From Gordonia sediminis (lineage in GTDB: Bacteria; Actinomycetota; Actinomycetes; Mycobacteriales; Mycobacteriaceae): a stretch of DNA of 64,000 nt. The notes under the pieces are model-generated. The model was given only the letters and a program-made list of their open reading frames with translations. It did not search any database and was not told where the DNA came from. The stretch lies in NCBI GenBank assembly GCA_004193205.1, contig RZUM01000007.1, positions 186,001 through 250,000 on the forward strand, written 5' to 3'. Below, piece by piece: positions 17,748 to 25,361 of this stretch; position 1 is the first letter of the stretch, and every line of letters begins with the position of its first letter. Position numbers and translations under genes: made by a program.

Positions 17748-17767
17748 GTACACCACCATTGGTGTAC
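17748..17767. terminator. Small hairpin downstream of DUF3073 gene
   Basis: GTACACCA-CCAT-TGGTGTAC, 8-bp perfect arms, about 30 bases past the stop of the minus-strand DUF3073 gene. A second terminator or an operator-like palindrome; no poly-T. Confidence 0.4.
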
Positions 17768-17798
17768 GGAGAGTTGAGGGTTCGACGTGGAGTGAGCG

Positions 17799-17975
17799 TC
17801 AGGCTCGACGCCACTCGTCCTCGTCGGTCCACTCGTCCACCGAATTCTGGTGGTCCACCGACTCCTCTTGCCCGGACAATTCCCGCTGCAAGCTCTCGAA
17901 ATCGGTGTGGGGAGTGGAGTACTTCAGCTGACGAGCAACCTTCGTCTGCTTTGCTTTCGCCCGGCCGCGGCCCAT
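17799..17975 (-). CDS. DUF3073 small basic protein (Rv0810c-like)
   Basis: 58-aa protein starting MGRGRAKAKQTKVARQLKYS and ending in an acidic Trp-containing tail (WTDEDEWRRA). The N terminus is the hallmark of the actinobacterial DUF3073 family, and the location beside purM matches Rv0810c. The ATG follows GAGGGGG. Charge pattern is basic at the N terminus and acidic at the C terminus; nucleic-acid binding has been suggested by composition only. It falls below common ORF length cut-offs and is easily missed. Confidence 0.88.
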   Translation of the reverse strand: MGRGRAKAKQTKVARQLKYSTPHTDFESLQRELSGQEESVDHQNSVDEWTDEDEWRRA

Positions 17976-17996
17976 ATGGGACCCCCTCGCACAATG

Positions 17997-18026
17997 ACGG
18001 GGCGGCCAAACACTTGGCGGCCCCGT
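17997..18026 (-). promoter_or_regulatory. Hairpin in the 5' leader of the DUF3073 gene
   Basis: A 13-bp stem with one mismatch (outer arms ACGGGGC and GCCCCGT, inner GCCAA and TTGGC) and loop ACAC, 21 bases upstream of the DUF3073 ATG on the transcribed strand. It is terminator-like, but lies upstream of the gene, so it may be a leader structure controlling expression or the end of another transcript. Confidence 0.4.
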
Positions 18027-18132
18027 TCTCTAGGTAGTGAATCTGTCGTGGGGACCAGTTTAGCGCGCTCCTCGCGATAATGCGGATTGCCCTACCGCGA
18101 AGAGTTGGAGATTTGTGCCGAACGGGCGAAGT

Positions 18133-18786
18133 TCAGCTGCGCGCGAGCTTTCGGGAGGCATCGCGACGGACCTTCGGCGGAAGATGATCGCCCGCGAGCA
18201 GCGCGGTGAGCGCGTCCACAGGAGCCTCGGTGCCGGCGACCAGGTGCCGGACGGTCACGCCGTGGTCGGGTCGGTGGAGCACCCTCACCCGATCGCCGGC
18301 ACCGACGGTACCGGGGGAGAGAACCCGCAGGTAGGCGCCGGTATCGGCCCGATCGAGGAACCGTTTCACCCACTTCGGCTCGCCGCTCCACACAGCGAAT
18401 GTGCGGCACGGGATGCGTGGGATGGTGGTCTCGACGACGAGCCCGTCGTCGCCGATCGCCCACTGCTCACCCACCGCAGCGTCGGTGACGGGCATCCCGT
18501 CGATGCGGAGGTTCTCGCCGAACCAGCCGTAAGGCAGCTCACGTCCGAGCTCGTCGGCCCAGCGTCGGGCCTCGTGTTCGCCGTAGGCGTAGACGGCCTG
18601 CTCGGTGCCGCCGTGGTGTTTGCCGTCGCAGACGTGGTCGCTGACCAGACCGAGTTCACCGACCGCCACCCGATCGGTATGGGGGCGTTTGTCGATCGCG
18701 CTGGCACCGACCCCGTCGAGGACGACGTTCTCGCCCGCGGCGCAGACCGCCAACACGATCCCGGTCGTGGCCTGGCGTCCCGTCAC
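18133..18786 (-). CDS. MOSC domain protein (YiiM-like)
   Basis: 217-aa MOSC protein with the conserved segment HHGGTEQAVYAYGEHEARRW, GWFGENLRIDG and the probable molybdenum-cofactor-sulfide Cys in RIPCRTFAVW. YiiM-like MOSC proteins reduce N-hydroxylated compounds via Moco. A GTG start overlaps the ygfZ stop as GTGA, so it is coupled as last gene of the HxlR-YgfZ-MOSC operon. The C-terminal part fits the 3-alpha domain of this subfamily. Confidence 0.88.
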   Translation of the reverse strand: MTGRQATTGIVLAVCAAGENVVLDGVGASAIDKRPHTDRVAVGELGLVSDHVCDGKHHGGTEQAVYAYGEHEARRWADELGRELPYGWFGENLRIDGMPVTDAAVGEQWAIGDDGLVVETTIPRIPCRTFAVWSGEPKWVKRFLDRADTGAYLRVLSPGTVGAGDRVRVLHRPDHGVTVRHLVAGTEAPVDALTALLAGDHLPPKVRRDASRKLARS

Positions 18787-19961
18787 GGGCTCGGCACCTC
18801 ACCGTGGCGGAGCCGGTCGACGGCCGCCCGCCCGGCCTGGACGTGGTCGTCGCCCCGGATGGAGTCGCGGTCGATCCTCGCTCCGGTGGGGTGCTCACCG
18901 TTGACGACGAGGTCGACGTCGGGGCCGACATTGCGTTTGACCAATCCCAGCGCGATCGGCCCGAGCTCGAAGTGGTCGACGACGGTGCCCACCCGGCCGA
19001 CGGTGCGGCCGCCGGCGGTCACGGGGTCGCCGGGGGTGGGGCGCTCCTCGGAACTGCCGTCGAGGTGCAGCAGTACGAGCCGTCGCGGCGCCTTGCCGAG
19101 GTTGTGCACCCGGGCAACGGTCTCCTGACCGCGGTAGCAGCCCTTGTCGAGGTGGACCGCACCCTGCTCGTCGGGACCGCCGATCCAGTTCACCTCGTGC
19201 GGGATGGTGCGGTCGTCGGTGTCGACGCCGAGGCGCGGCCGCAGCGCGGTCACCCTCAGCGCGTCGAACGCCCAGGTGCCGGCCATCCGTGCGCCGGCCT
19301 CGGTCAGCTGGGTCCACCAGGTGTCGAGCGCGCACTCGGGGACGACGATGTCGACCACCGGTGTTCGACCGCCCTCGCCGGTCGGCGGCATCACCCGCCA
19401 GAAGCCCAGCGGCTCCTCCTCGTGGTGCAGCTCGGGCAGGTCGCCGGCAGCGTAGACGGGCGCGCCCTCGGGCATTTCCAGCAGCTCGGCGATCCGGCCG
19501 CGGACCACGTCGGGTCCGAGGAGGGTCAGCACCTTCATATCGGGTCGGGCGCCGGGCTCGACCTTGGCCCAGAAGACCATCTTGGTGAGGAAATCCAGCA
19601 ATGGGGCGCCACGGGTGCCCTCGCAGTCGATCCAGGTGACGCCGTCGATGTCGGTCAGCACGAAGTGCTCTTCGACGCGTCCGTTGACGTCGAGGGAGAG
19701 GTTCTCGGCGCTGGTGCGATCGGGCAGACCGCTCACGTGCTGGCTGGAGATGGTGTGTAGCCAGGTCAGCCGTTCGGGGCCGGGCAGCTCGATGACCGCG
19801 CGATCGGATCGGTCGACGATGGCAGCCGAGCGCACCGCGGCGCGCTGTTCGCCGAATGGGTCACCGTAATGCCAGGCGACGCCCGGCGGGGTCTGGCCGT
19901 CGGCCGGGGCGGGGACCGCGCCGTGGCTGGAATACCTGGTCAGGATGGGCGAGACGGTCAC
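18783..19961 (-). CDS. ygfZ: Folate-binding YgfZ/GcvT-like protein
   Basis: 392-aa tetrahydrofolate-binding protein of the YgfZ/IBA57 family, which supports Fe-S cluster enzymes. The signature DKGCYRGQETVARVHNLG (KGCYxGQE) contains the functional Cys. The N-terminal GcvT-like fold includes RLTWLHTISSQHVSGL. GTG start, 3 bases after the HxlR stop. Its position near purM matches Rv0811c. Confidence 0.9.
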   Translation of the reverse strand: MTVSPILTRYSSHGAVPAPADGQTPPGVAWHYGDPFGEQRAAVRSAAIVDRSDRAVIELPGPERLTWLHTISSQHVSGLPDRTSAENLSLDVNGRVEEHFVLTDIDGVTWIDCEGTRGAPLLDFLTKMVFWAKVEPGARPDMKVLTLLGPDVVRGRIAELLEMPEGAPVYAAGDLPELHHEEEPLGFWRVMPPTGEGGRTPVVDIVVPECALDTWWTQLTEAGARMAGTWAFDALRVTALRPRLGVDTDDRTIPHEVNWIGGPDEQGAVHLDKGCYRGQETVARVHNLGKAPRRLVLLHLDGSSEERPTPGDPVTAGGRTVGRVGTVVDHFELGPIALGLVKRNVGPDVDLVVNGEHPTGARIDRDSIRGDDHVQAGRAAVDRLRHGEVPSP

Positions 19962-19964
19962 AAG

Positions 19965-20342
19965 TCAGATTCTACGCAGGCCCGCATCCACCCCTCGGGG
20001 TGTGAGTTCCGCGGTGCCCGATCCGCCGCTCCACTGCGCGAGCGCATCGATGACCGGACGCAGGGCCTGCCCTTTCGGGGTGAGGTCGTATTCCACGCGG
20101 GGCGGGATCTCGGCGTACATCGTCCTGGTGACGACTCCGTGGCCCTCGAGCTGCCGCAGACGATCGGTCAGCGTCTTGGGACTGATCCCGCGTAGTGACG
20201 ACCGGAGGTCGGAAAACCGCTTGGTGCCGGACAACAGATCGCGGACGATCAGCATCGTCCACTTGCCCTCGAGAATGTGCACCGCCTGAGCGACAGGGCA
20301 GTCATCGTCGAGGCAGTCGTTCCCGTGTCGGTTTCCGGCCAT
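19965..20342 (-). CDS. HxlR family transcriptional regulator
   Basis: 125-aa winged-helix regulator. HxlR signature: CPVAQAVHILEGKWTMLIVRD with the family's Cys, then RGISPKTLTDRLRQLEGHG. Several Cys near the N terminus (Cys10, Cys15) could sense redox or electrophiles. It is transcribed divergently from a small membrane protein gene with 92 bp between, so it probably represses that gene; it is also first gene of an operon with ygfZ and MOSC. Confidence 0.9.
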   Translation of the reverse strand: MAGNRHGNDCLDDDCPVAQAVHILEGKWTMLIVRDLLSGTKRFSDLRSSLRGISPKTLTDRLRQLEGHGVVTRTMYAEIPPRVEYDLTPKGQALRPVIDALAQWSGGSGTAELTPRGVDAGLRRI

Positions 20343-20396
20343 CGAAGTATCCCCACGTCAAAGCCAATGGTTCAGAAAATGATACCAATTCACTCT

Positions 20397-20427
20397 TTGA
20401 CAACCCAGGTCTGCAGGAACCTAGCCT
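20397..20427 (+). promoter_or_regulatory. SigA-like promoter of the small membrane protein gene
   Basis: TTGACA at 20397-20402 and TAGCCT at 20422-20427, 19-base spacer. The -10 ends 7 bases before the ATG at 20435, so the mRNA would be leaderless. It lies in the HxlR divergent gap; an imperfect TGGT...ACCA dyad at 20368-20387 just upstream is a possible HxlR site. Confidence 0.5.
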
Positions 20428-20434
20428 CGCAAGC

Positions 20435-20887
20435 ATGACAACGCTTCGTATCACTCTCTGGGTCATCGGCGGGTTCCAGCTCGTCCTGGGTGCCGCCTTC
20501 CTCCTCTCGCCCTCGGGAACGGCCGAACTACTCGGGCTGCAACCTCCCGCACCTGCATCGGCCTCGTGGCTGATCGCTATGATGGCGGCCCGCTTCCTCG
20601 GGTACGGCGTCGGCATGATCGTCGCCGCGCGCAACCCCGCCGCTCATCGCCTCTGGATCGACACGATGATCGGCATCCAGACCATCGACTGGACCGCGAC
20701 GATGATCTACCTGCTTCGCGGGGATCTGACCCTGTCGCAGGTCTCGACTGCCGCCGTCATGCCCATCGTGTTCGTCGCGGTGTTGGTCTGGGGTCGTCTG
20801 GTGCCCATGCGATCGGGTGCCGTGCGATCGGGTGCCGTGCGGTCGGGTGCCGTGCGGTCGGTGACCGCATCGGGTTCGGCATCCTGA
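20435..20887 (+). CDS. Small four-helix membrane protein, DUF-type
   Basis: 150-aa integral membrane protein, function not recognised. Hydrophobic segments: ITLWVIGGFQLVLGAAFLL, AMMAARFLGYGVGMIVAA, IGIQTIDWTATMIYLL and VMPIVFVAVLVWG. The C terminus is a short repeat of RSGAV encoded by 15-base tandem repeats. Its stop overlaps the methyltransferase start (TGATG), so both are probably co-translated and controlled by the divergent HxlR regulator. No clear Shine-Dalgarno; leaderless start proposed. Confidence 0.75.
   Translation: MTTLRITLWVIGGFQLVLGAAFLLSPSGTAELLGLQPPAPASASWLIAMMAARFLGYGVGMIVAARNPAAHRLWIDTMIGIQTIDWTATMIYLLRGDLTLSQVSTAAVMPIVFVAVLVWGRLVPMRSGAVRSGAVRSGAVRSVTASGSAS
20808..20867 (+). 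repeat. 15-bp tandem repeat at the 3' end of a coding region
   Basis: TGCGATCGGGTGCCG occurs at 20808-20822 and 20823-20837, with a one-base variant at 20838-20852 and a decayed fourth unit. Being a multiple of three it extends the C terminus as RSGAV units without frameshift. Confidence 0.85.
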
Positions 20888-21441
20888 TGCGACGCACGTA
20901 CCGGGCGCTGTACCGGATCGGATTCACCCCCTGGGACTCCGACGCGATTCCCGCTCCGGTTCGCGAGGTCGCGGAGCGGTCGACCCCGGGGATCGGCGTC
21001 GACCTCGGCTGCGGCACCGGCGGCCAGGCCCTCTTCCTGGCCTCCCGCGGTTGGCAGATGACGGCGGTCGACTACGTCGACGCCGCCATCGCGCGCGCCC
21101 GCGAACGCGACCATGCGAACAACGTGCGCTGGGTGACGGCGGACGTGACCGACCCGGACGCGGTCGACCCCGACGGGGACCTCGGGCAATCGGTCACGCT
21201 GATCCTCGACAACGGCTGCTTGCACGGAATACCCGCGCAGGCACGTCGCGGCTGGGCGACCACCGTCGAGCGGCTGGCGGCACCGGGCTGCGTCCTTCTG
21301 GTTCGGGCCATATCACCCGGTGGTCCTCTCCGGGTCGGGCCGGCCGGTATCGATGAGCCCGAACTCGACGAGTTGCTCGGCTCCCGCTGGCGTCGTGGCA
21401 CCTCGGACGCCGCGGGTTGGCACTGGTTCGAACATGCCTGA
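20887..21441 (+). CDS. Class I SAM-dependent methyltransferase
   Basis: 184-aa methyltransferase with motif I VDLGCGTGGQALFLA and the acidic ribose-binding end of strand 2 (MTAVDYVD). The ATG overlaps the stop of the upstream membrane protein gene by one base. Downstream motif ILDNGCLHGIP and the C-terminal tail GWHWFEHA are like those of small-molecule (thiopurine/tellurite-resistance type) methyltransferases. Substrate unknown. Confidence 0.8.
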   Translation: MRRTYRALYRIGFTPWDSDAIPAPVREVAERSTPGIGVDLGCGTGGQALFLASRGWQMTAVDYVDAAIARARERDHANNVRWVTADVTDPDAVDPDGDLGQSVTLILDNGCLHGIPAQARRGWATTVERLAAPGCVLLVRAISPGGPLRVGPAGIDEPELDELLGSRWRRGTSDAAGWHWFEHA

Positions 21442-21527
21442 TGGGCGCTCGGTTCCGCGAGGCTCGGTGATCGGATCGGACACACCTGGCCGGAGCGTGA
21501 CAGGGGTGTCGTAGCCGTGGCAACCTC

Positions 21528-22397
21528 GTGCACATGGCGACGATCCTGGTGTCCCTCGACGGTACGGTGCACGATCCCGACCAGCCGTTCCTCTATGCCG
21601 ACGACCTTGCCGCACTGCGCGGGGACGGGATCTTCGAGACCCTTCTGGTGCGGTCGGGGCAAGCGCGTCGGGTGGACGCGCACCTGGACCGCATGGACCG
21701 CAGCGCAGCCATGATGGACCTGCCGCGCCCGGACCGCGATGCGTGGCAGGAGGCCATCGCGATCGCGCAGCGGCAGTGGTCTGAGCTGGTCGGGGAGGCC
21801 GAGGCGTGGATGCGGCTGATCCTGTCGCGCGGTCGGGAGAGCGACCTCGATGCCGGTCCGACCGGATACGTCATGGTCGGTGCGGTGGCCGACCGGGTGG
21901 CGAAGGCGCGCGCCGAGGGGATCTCGGTGGTGACACTGGACCGCGGGTACTCGACCGATCTGGCCGGGCACGCGCCGTGGCAACTGCTGGGGGCCAAGAC
22001 GCTCAGCTACGCGACCAACATGGCCGCGCTGCGGTACGCGGCAGGCCAGGGCTACGACGACGTCATCTACCTCAGCAGCGAGGGCGCTGTCCTCGAGGGA
22101 CCACGGTCGACGGTCATCACGGTCACGGGGACGACGATGGTGACCCCGCCCGCGGAGATCGGCATCCTACCGGGCACCACGCACGGCGCGATCTACGAGC
22201 TCGCGGTGAAGGAGGGCTGGACCACACGCGCTCAGACCCTCACCCGAGCCGACCTGATCGCGGCCGATTCGGTCTGGCTGGTCAGCAGCGTGGCACTGGC
22301 CGCGCGGGTGAGGTCGATCAACGGCTTCGTGTTGGCTCCGTCACCGAACGACACCGAATTCACTGATCTGGTGGACCGCGCGATTTGTGGTGATTGA
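21528..22397 (+). CDS. Class IV aminotransferase, 4-amino-4-deoxychorismate lyase-like
   Basis: 289-aa PLP fold-type IV protein (PabC/branched-chain aminotransferase superfamily). The Schiff-base Lys is in LLGAKTLSYATNMAAL, and the cofactor-binding segment is EGAVLEGPRSTVI. Family reaction for PabC: 4-amino-4-deoxychorismate to p-aminobenzoate and pyruvate for folate. Start is GTG 21528 or ATG 21534. Position matches Rv0812 of M. tuberculosis. D-amino-acid or branched-chain transaminase activity cannot be excluded. Confidence 0.82.
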   Translation: MHMATILVSLDGTVHDPDQPFLYADDLAALRGDGIFETLLVRSGQARRVDAHLDRMDRSAAMMDLPRPDRDAWQEAIAIAQRQWSELVGEAEAWMRLILSRGRESDLDAGPTGYVMVGAVADRVAKARAEGISVVTLDRGYSTDLAGHAPWQLLGAKTLSYATNMAALRYAAGQGYDDVIYLSSEGAVLEGPRSTVITVTGTTMVTPPAEIGILPGTTHGAIYELAVKEGWTTRAQTLTRADLIAADSVWLVSSVALAARVRSINGFVLAPSPNDTEFTDLVDRAICGD

Positions 22398-22550
22398 GAA
22401 TGTGTGCGACGTCGATGTCGCGGATGATGAAGATTCCGTAACCGCGCCGACGAGGTCCAGCGCACATCGTCGTCCGATTGCGAGGTGCGACGGCAAGACC
22501 GCTGTCGCTTGAACCGAGTGATAACCGCAGCGTAGCGTGAGTTCATATCG

Positions 22551-22569
22551 CTACTACTTCCGGTAGTAG
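22551..22569. promoter_or_regulatory. Inverted repeat upstream of cydA
   Basis: CTACTAC-TTCCG-GTAGTAG, 7-bp perfect arms, 77 bases upstream of the cydA ATG within the 249-bp gap. Candidate operator for a regulator of cytochrome bd. Confidence 0.4.
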
Positions 22570-22607
22570 GGATGTGTTGCAGAGAAGGTCCCGAACCGGT
22601 CCGACCC

Positions 22608-22627
22608 GTGTATCGAGCCCGATACAC
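22608..22627. promoter_or_regulatory. Palindrome immediately upstream of cydA
   Basis: GTGTATCG-AGCC-CGATACAC, perfect 8-bp arms, 19 bases before the ATG. A related GTATC...GATAC dyad, also preceded by CCGACCCGT, lies upstream of the gene at 29289. It could be an operator or a leader hairpin that affects translation. Confidence 0.5.
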
Positions 22628-22646
22628 CGACTCTGATTGAGGCCAC

Positions 22647-24209
22647 ATGGACGCCCTTGATGTCTCCCGATGGCAATTCGGGATCACGACGGTCTATCAC
22701 TTCATCCTGGTCCCGCTGACGATCGGGCTTGCCCCGATGATCGCGGTGATGCAAACCGTCTGGCATGTCACCGGCAACGAACAGTGGCTGCGGGCCACCA
22801 AGTTCTTCGGGAAGCTCTTCCTGATCAACTTCGCGCTCGGTGTCGCGACCGGCATCGTGCAGGAGTTCCAGTTCGGCATGAACTGGAGCGAGTACTCGCG
22901 GTTCGTCGCGGACGTCTTCGGGGCGCCCTTGGCGTTCGAGGCGCTGGTGGCGTTCTTCCTCGAGTCGACGTTCATCGGGCTGTGGATCTTCGGGTGGGAC
23001 CGGCTGCCCAAACGCGTCCATCTGGCCTCGGTCTGGCTGGTCGCGATCGGCGTCAACGCCTCGGCCTACTTCATCATCGCCGCCAACTCGTGGATGCAGC
23101 ATCCGGTCGGCGTGGAATGGGACGACACCCGAAACCGCCCCGCGATGACCGACTTCGGGGCGGTGCTCACCAACAACACCACCTTGGCGGCGTTCCCGCA
23201 CGTCATCGCCGGCGCGTTCCTCACCGCGGGTACCTTCGTCGCGGCGATCGGCTGCTGGTGGATGGCGCGCAACATGTGGCGGGCGAAGAAGCTGACCGAG
23301 GCCGCCGAGACCGGAGACACCTCGGATGTCCCCGAGTCCACCTCGCCGAGCCACGTCGATGCGACCCCCGAAGACCTCGAGAACGATGCCCGGACGATGT
23401 GGCGGCCGGTGACGCGTTTCGCCCTCTGGGTGGTCATGATCTCGGGTGTCGCCCTGTTCATCACCGGTGACATCCAGGGCGAGATCATGTTCGAGCAGCA
23501 GCCGATGAAGATGGCGTCGGCGGAATCGTTGTGCGAGACCGCGACCAGCGCCCCCTTCTCGGTGCTGAGTATCGGGCGGCAGAACAACTGCGACAACATC
23601 AACAACATCATCGAGATCCCCGGCATGCTGTCGTTCCTGTCCAACCGTGATTTCAACTCGACGGTCCAGGGCGTCAACGAGTTGCAGGCCCAGTACCAGG
23701 CGGCGTTCGGGATGCCCGGCCAGAACTTCGCCCCCAACCTGTTCGTCACCTATTGGGCGTTCCGCGCAATGATCACCTGGGCGCTCGGGTCGGTGGTCGT
23801 GGCCCTGGGTGGGCTGTGGTTCACCCGCAAAAAGCGCGTCGTCGAGTCCCGCAGGTTCGGGCTCATCGCGCTGTGGATGATGCCGACCCCGTTCCTGGCC
23901 AACGCGTCGGGCTGGATCTTCACCGAGATGGGTCGGCAGCCCTGGGTCGTCGCGCCGAACTGGGCCGACGATCTCGACCCGCTGCGGATCAGCATGTTCG
24001 TCCAGGACGGTGTCTCCAACCACGTCGCCGCGACGGTCTGGACCTCGTTGATCGTGTTCACGTTGCTCTACGGCGCGCTGGGCGTGGTGTGGTTCCTGCT
24101 GCAGCGCCGCTACATCATCGAGGGTCCGAGTGCCTCCGACTCCCGCCCGCCGGGTGAAGGCGACGACACCGACACCGATGAACCCCGTCAGCTTTCGTTC
24201 GCGTACTGA
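22647..24209 (+). CDS. cydA: Cytochrome bd ubiquinol/menaquinol oxidase subunit I
   Basis: 520-aa CydA, the heme-bearing subunit of cytochrome bd oxidase, which reduces O2 with high affinity using quinol. Visible ligands and conserved residues: His18 (TTVYHFILVPL, heme b595 ligand), Glu98 and Glu106 (FGAPLAFEALVAFFLEST), WMQHPVG and the C-terminal GWIFTEMGRQPW. Several membrane helices, with a Q-loop region in the middle. First gene of cydABDC, 11 bases before cydB. Confidence 0.97.
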   Translation: MDALDVSRWQFGITTVYHFILVPLTIGLAPMIAVMQTVWHVTGNEQWLRATKFFGKLFLINFALGVATGIVQEFQFGMNWSEYSRFVADVFGAPLAFEALVAFFLESTFIGLWIFGWDRLPKRVHLASVWLVAIGVNASAYFIIAANSWMQHPVGVEWDDTRNRPAMTDFGAVLTNNTTLAAFPHVIAGAFLTAGTFVAAIGCWWMARNMWRAKKLTEAAETGDTSDVPESTSPSHVDATPEDLENDARTMWRPVTRFALWVVMISGVALFITGDIQGEIMFEQQPMKMASAESLCETATSAPFSVLSIGRQNNCDNINNIIEIPGMLSFLSNRDFNSTVQGVNELQAQYQAAFGMPGQNFAPNLFVTYWAFRAMITWALGSVVVALGGLWFTRKKRVVESRRFGLIALWMMPTPFLANASGWIFTEMGRQPWVVAPNWADDLDPLRISMFVQDGVSNHVAATVWTSLIVFTLLYGALGVVWFLLQRRYIIEGPSASDSRPPGEGDDTDTDEPRQLSFAY

Positions 24210-24220
24210 GGAGTTGGACA

Positions 24221-25306
24221 ATGGGTCTTCCTGAATTCTGGTTCCTGCTCATCGCCGTCCTGTTCGTCTGCTACTTCGTGCTCGAAGGGTTCGACTTCGG
24301 AGTCGGGATGCTGATGCCGTTCCTCGGTGCGAGCCACTCCGATGTCGCCGTCGCCGGACAGCAGACGGCCACCGACGCCGGGACGAACGACACGCGGCGG
24401 CGGGTGGTGCTGAACACCATCGGACCGGTGTGGGACGGCAACGAGGTCTGGGTGCTGACCGCGGGTGGTGCGACGTTCGCCGCGTTCGGCGGCTGGTACG
24501 CCACGATGTTCACCGCGTTCTACCTGCCGCTGCTGCTGATCCTGGTCGGTCTCATCACCCGCGTGGTCGCGATCGAGTGGCGCGGCAAGATCGACAACCC
24601 GCGCTGGCGCATGTGGTGCGACGTGGGCATCGGCCTGGGATCGTGGATTCCGGCCATCCTGTGGGGTGTCGCCTTCGCCAATGTGATCCGCGGTCTGCCC
24701 ATCGACGCCGACGCCCAGTACACCGGCGGCTTCTTCAATCTCCTCAACCCGTTCGGGTTGCTCGGCGGACTGACCACGCTGCTGGTGTTCCTGACGCACG
24801 GCGCGGTGTTCCTGGCGCTCAAGACCGACGGGGTGATGCGTGAGGACGCGATGAAGTACGCCTCGCGCCTGTCGATCCCGGCCGCCGTCGTGGCGGCGGT
24901 GTTCCTGCTGTGGACCCAGTTCGCCTACGGCAACGGCTGGACCTGGATTCCGGTGCTCATCGCGGCGGTCGCCGCGGTGGTGATGGTCCTGGCCACCCAG
25001 ATGAAACGCGAGGGCATCGCGTTCGCCGCCACCTCCATCGCGATCGCCGCGACGGTCTCCTCGCTGTTCGCGGTGCTGTACCCGAACGTGCTCCCGTCCA
25101 CGACCGACGAGGCCTTCAACCTCACCATCGACAACACGTCGTCGAGCCATTACACGCTGACGGTGATGACCTGGGTCGCGCTCATCGTCGCGCCGGTGGT
25201 GATCGGCTACCAGGCGTGGAGCTACTGGGTGTTCAGCAAGCGCATTCGGGTCGAACACATCCCGCCGTCGGTGGGTCTGTCGTCCCTGCGTGCGCCGAGC
25301 AAGTGA
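24221..25306 (+). CDS. cydB: Cytochrome bd oxidase subunit II
   Basis: 361-aa CydB. N-terminal signature LEGFDFGVGMLMPFLG and then GPVWDGNEVWVLTAGGATFAAF are diagnostic. Multiple membrane helices. Forms the oxidase heterodimer with CydA. Encoded 11 bases after cydA. The 55-bp gap to cydD contains 15-bp tandem repeats. Confidence 0.97.
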   Translation: MGLPEFWFLLIAVLFVCYFVLEGFDFGVGMLMPFLGASHSDVAVAGQQTATDAGTNDTRRRVVLNTIGPVWDGNEVWVLTAGGATFAAFGGWYATMFTAFYLPLLLILVGLITRVVAIEWRGKIDNPRWRMWCDVGIGLGSWIPAILWGVAFANVIRGLPIDADAQYTGGFFNLLNPFGLLGGLTTLLVFLTHGAVFLALKTDGVMREDAMKYASRLSIPAAVVAAVFLLWTQFAYGNGWTWIPVLIAAVAAVVMVLATQMKREGIAFAATSIAIAATVSSLFAVLYPNVLPSTTDEAFNLTIDNTSSSHYTLTVMTWVALIVAPVVIGYQAWSYWVFSKRIRVEHIPPSVGLSSLRAPSK

Positions 25307-25312
25307 CTCCGG

Positions 25313-25357
25313 CCCGAATGACCTCTGCCCGAATGACCTCTGCCCGTATGACCCGAG
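25313..25357 (+). repeat. 15-bp tandem repeat between cydB and cydD
   Basis: CCCGAATGACCTCTG occurs twice (25313-25327, 25328-25342) followed by a degenerate third copy (25343-25357). It lies between the cydB stop and my chosen cydD start. Confidence 0.85.
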
Positions 25358-25361
25358 TTCG

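Noticed and set aside
22554-24221. Long minus-strand open frame over cydA
   Set aside because: Opposite-strand shadow, charged low-complexity product; CydA is certain on plus.
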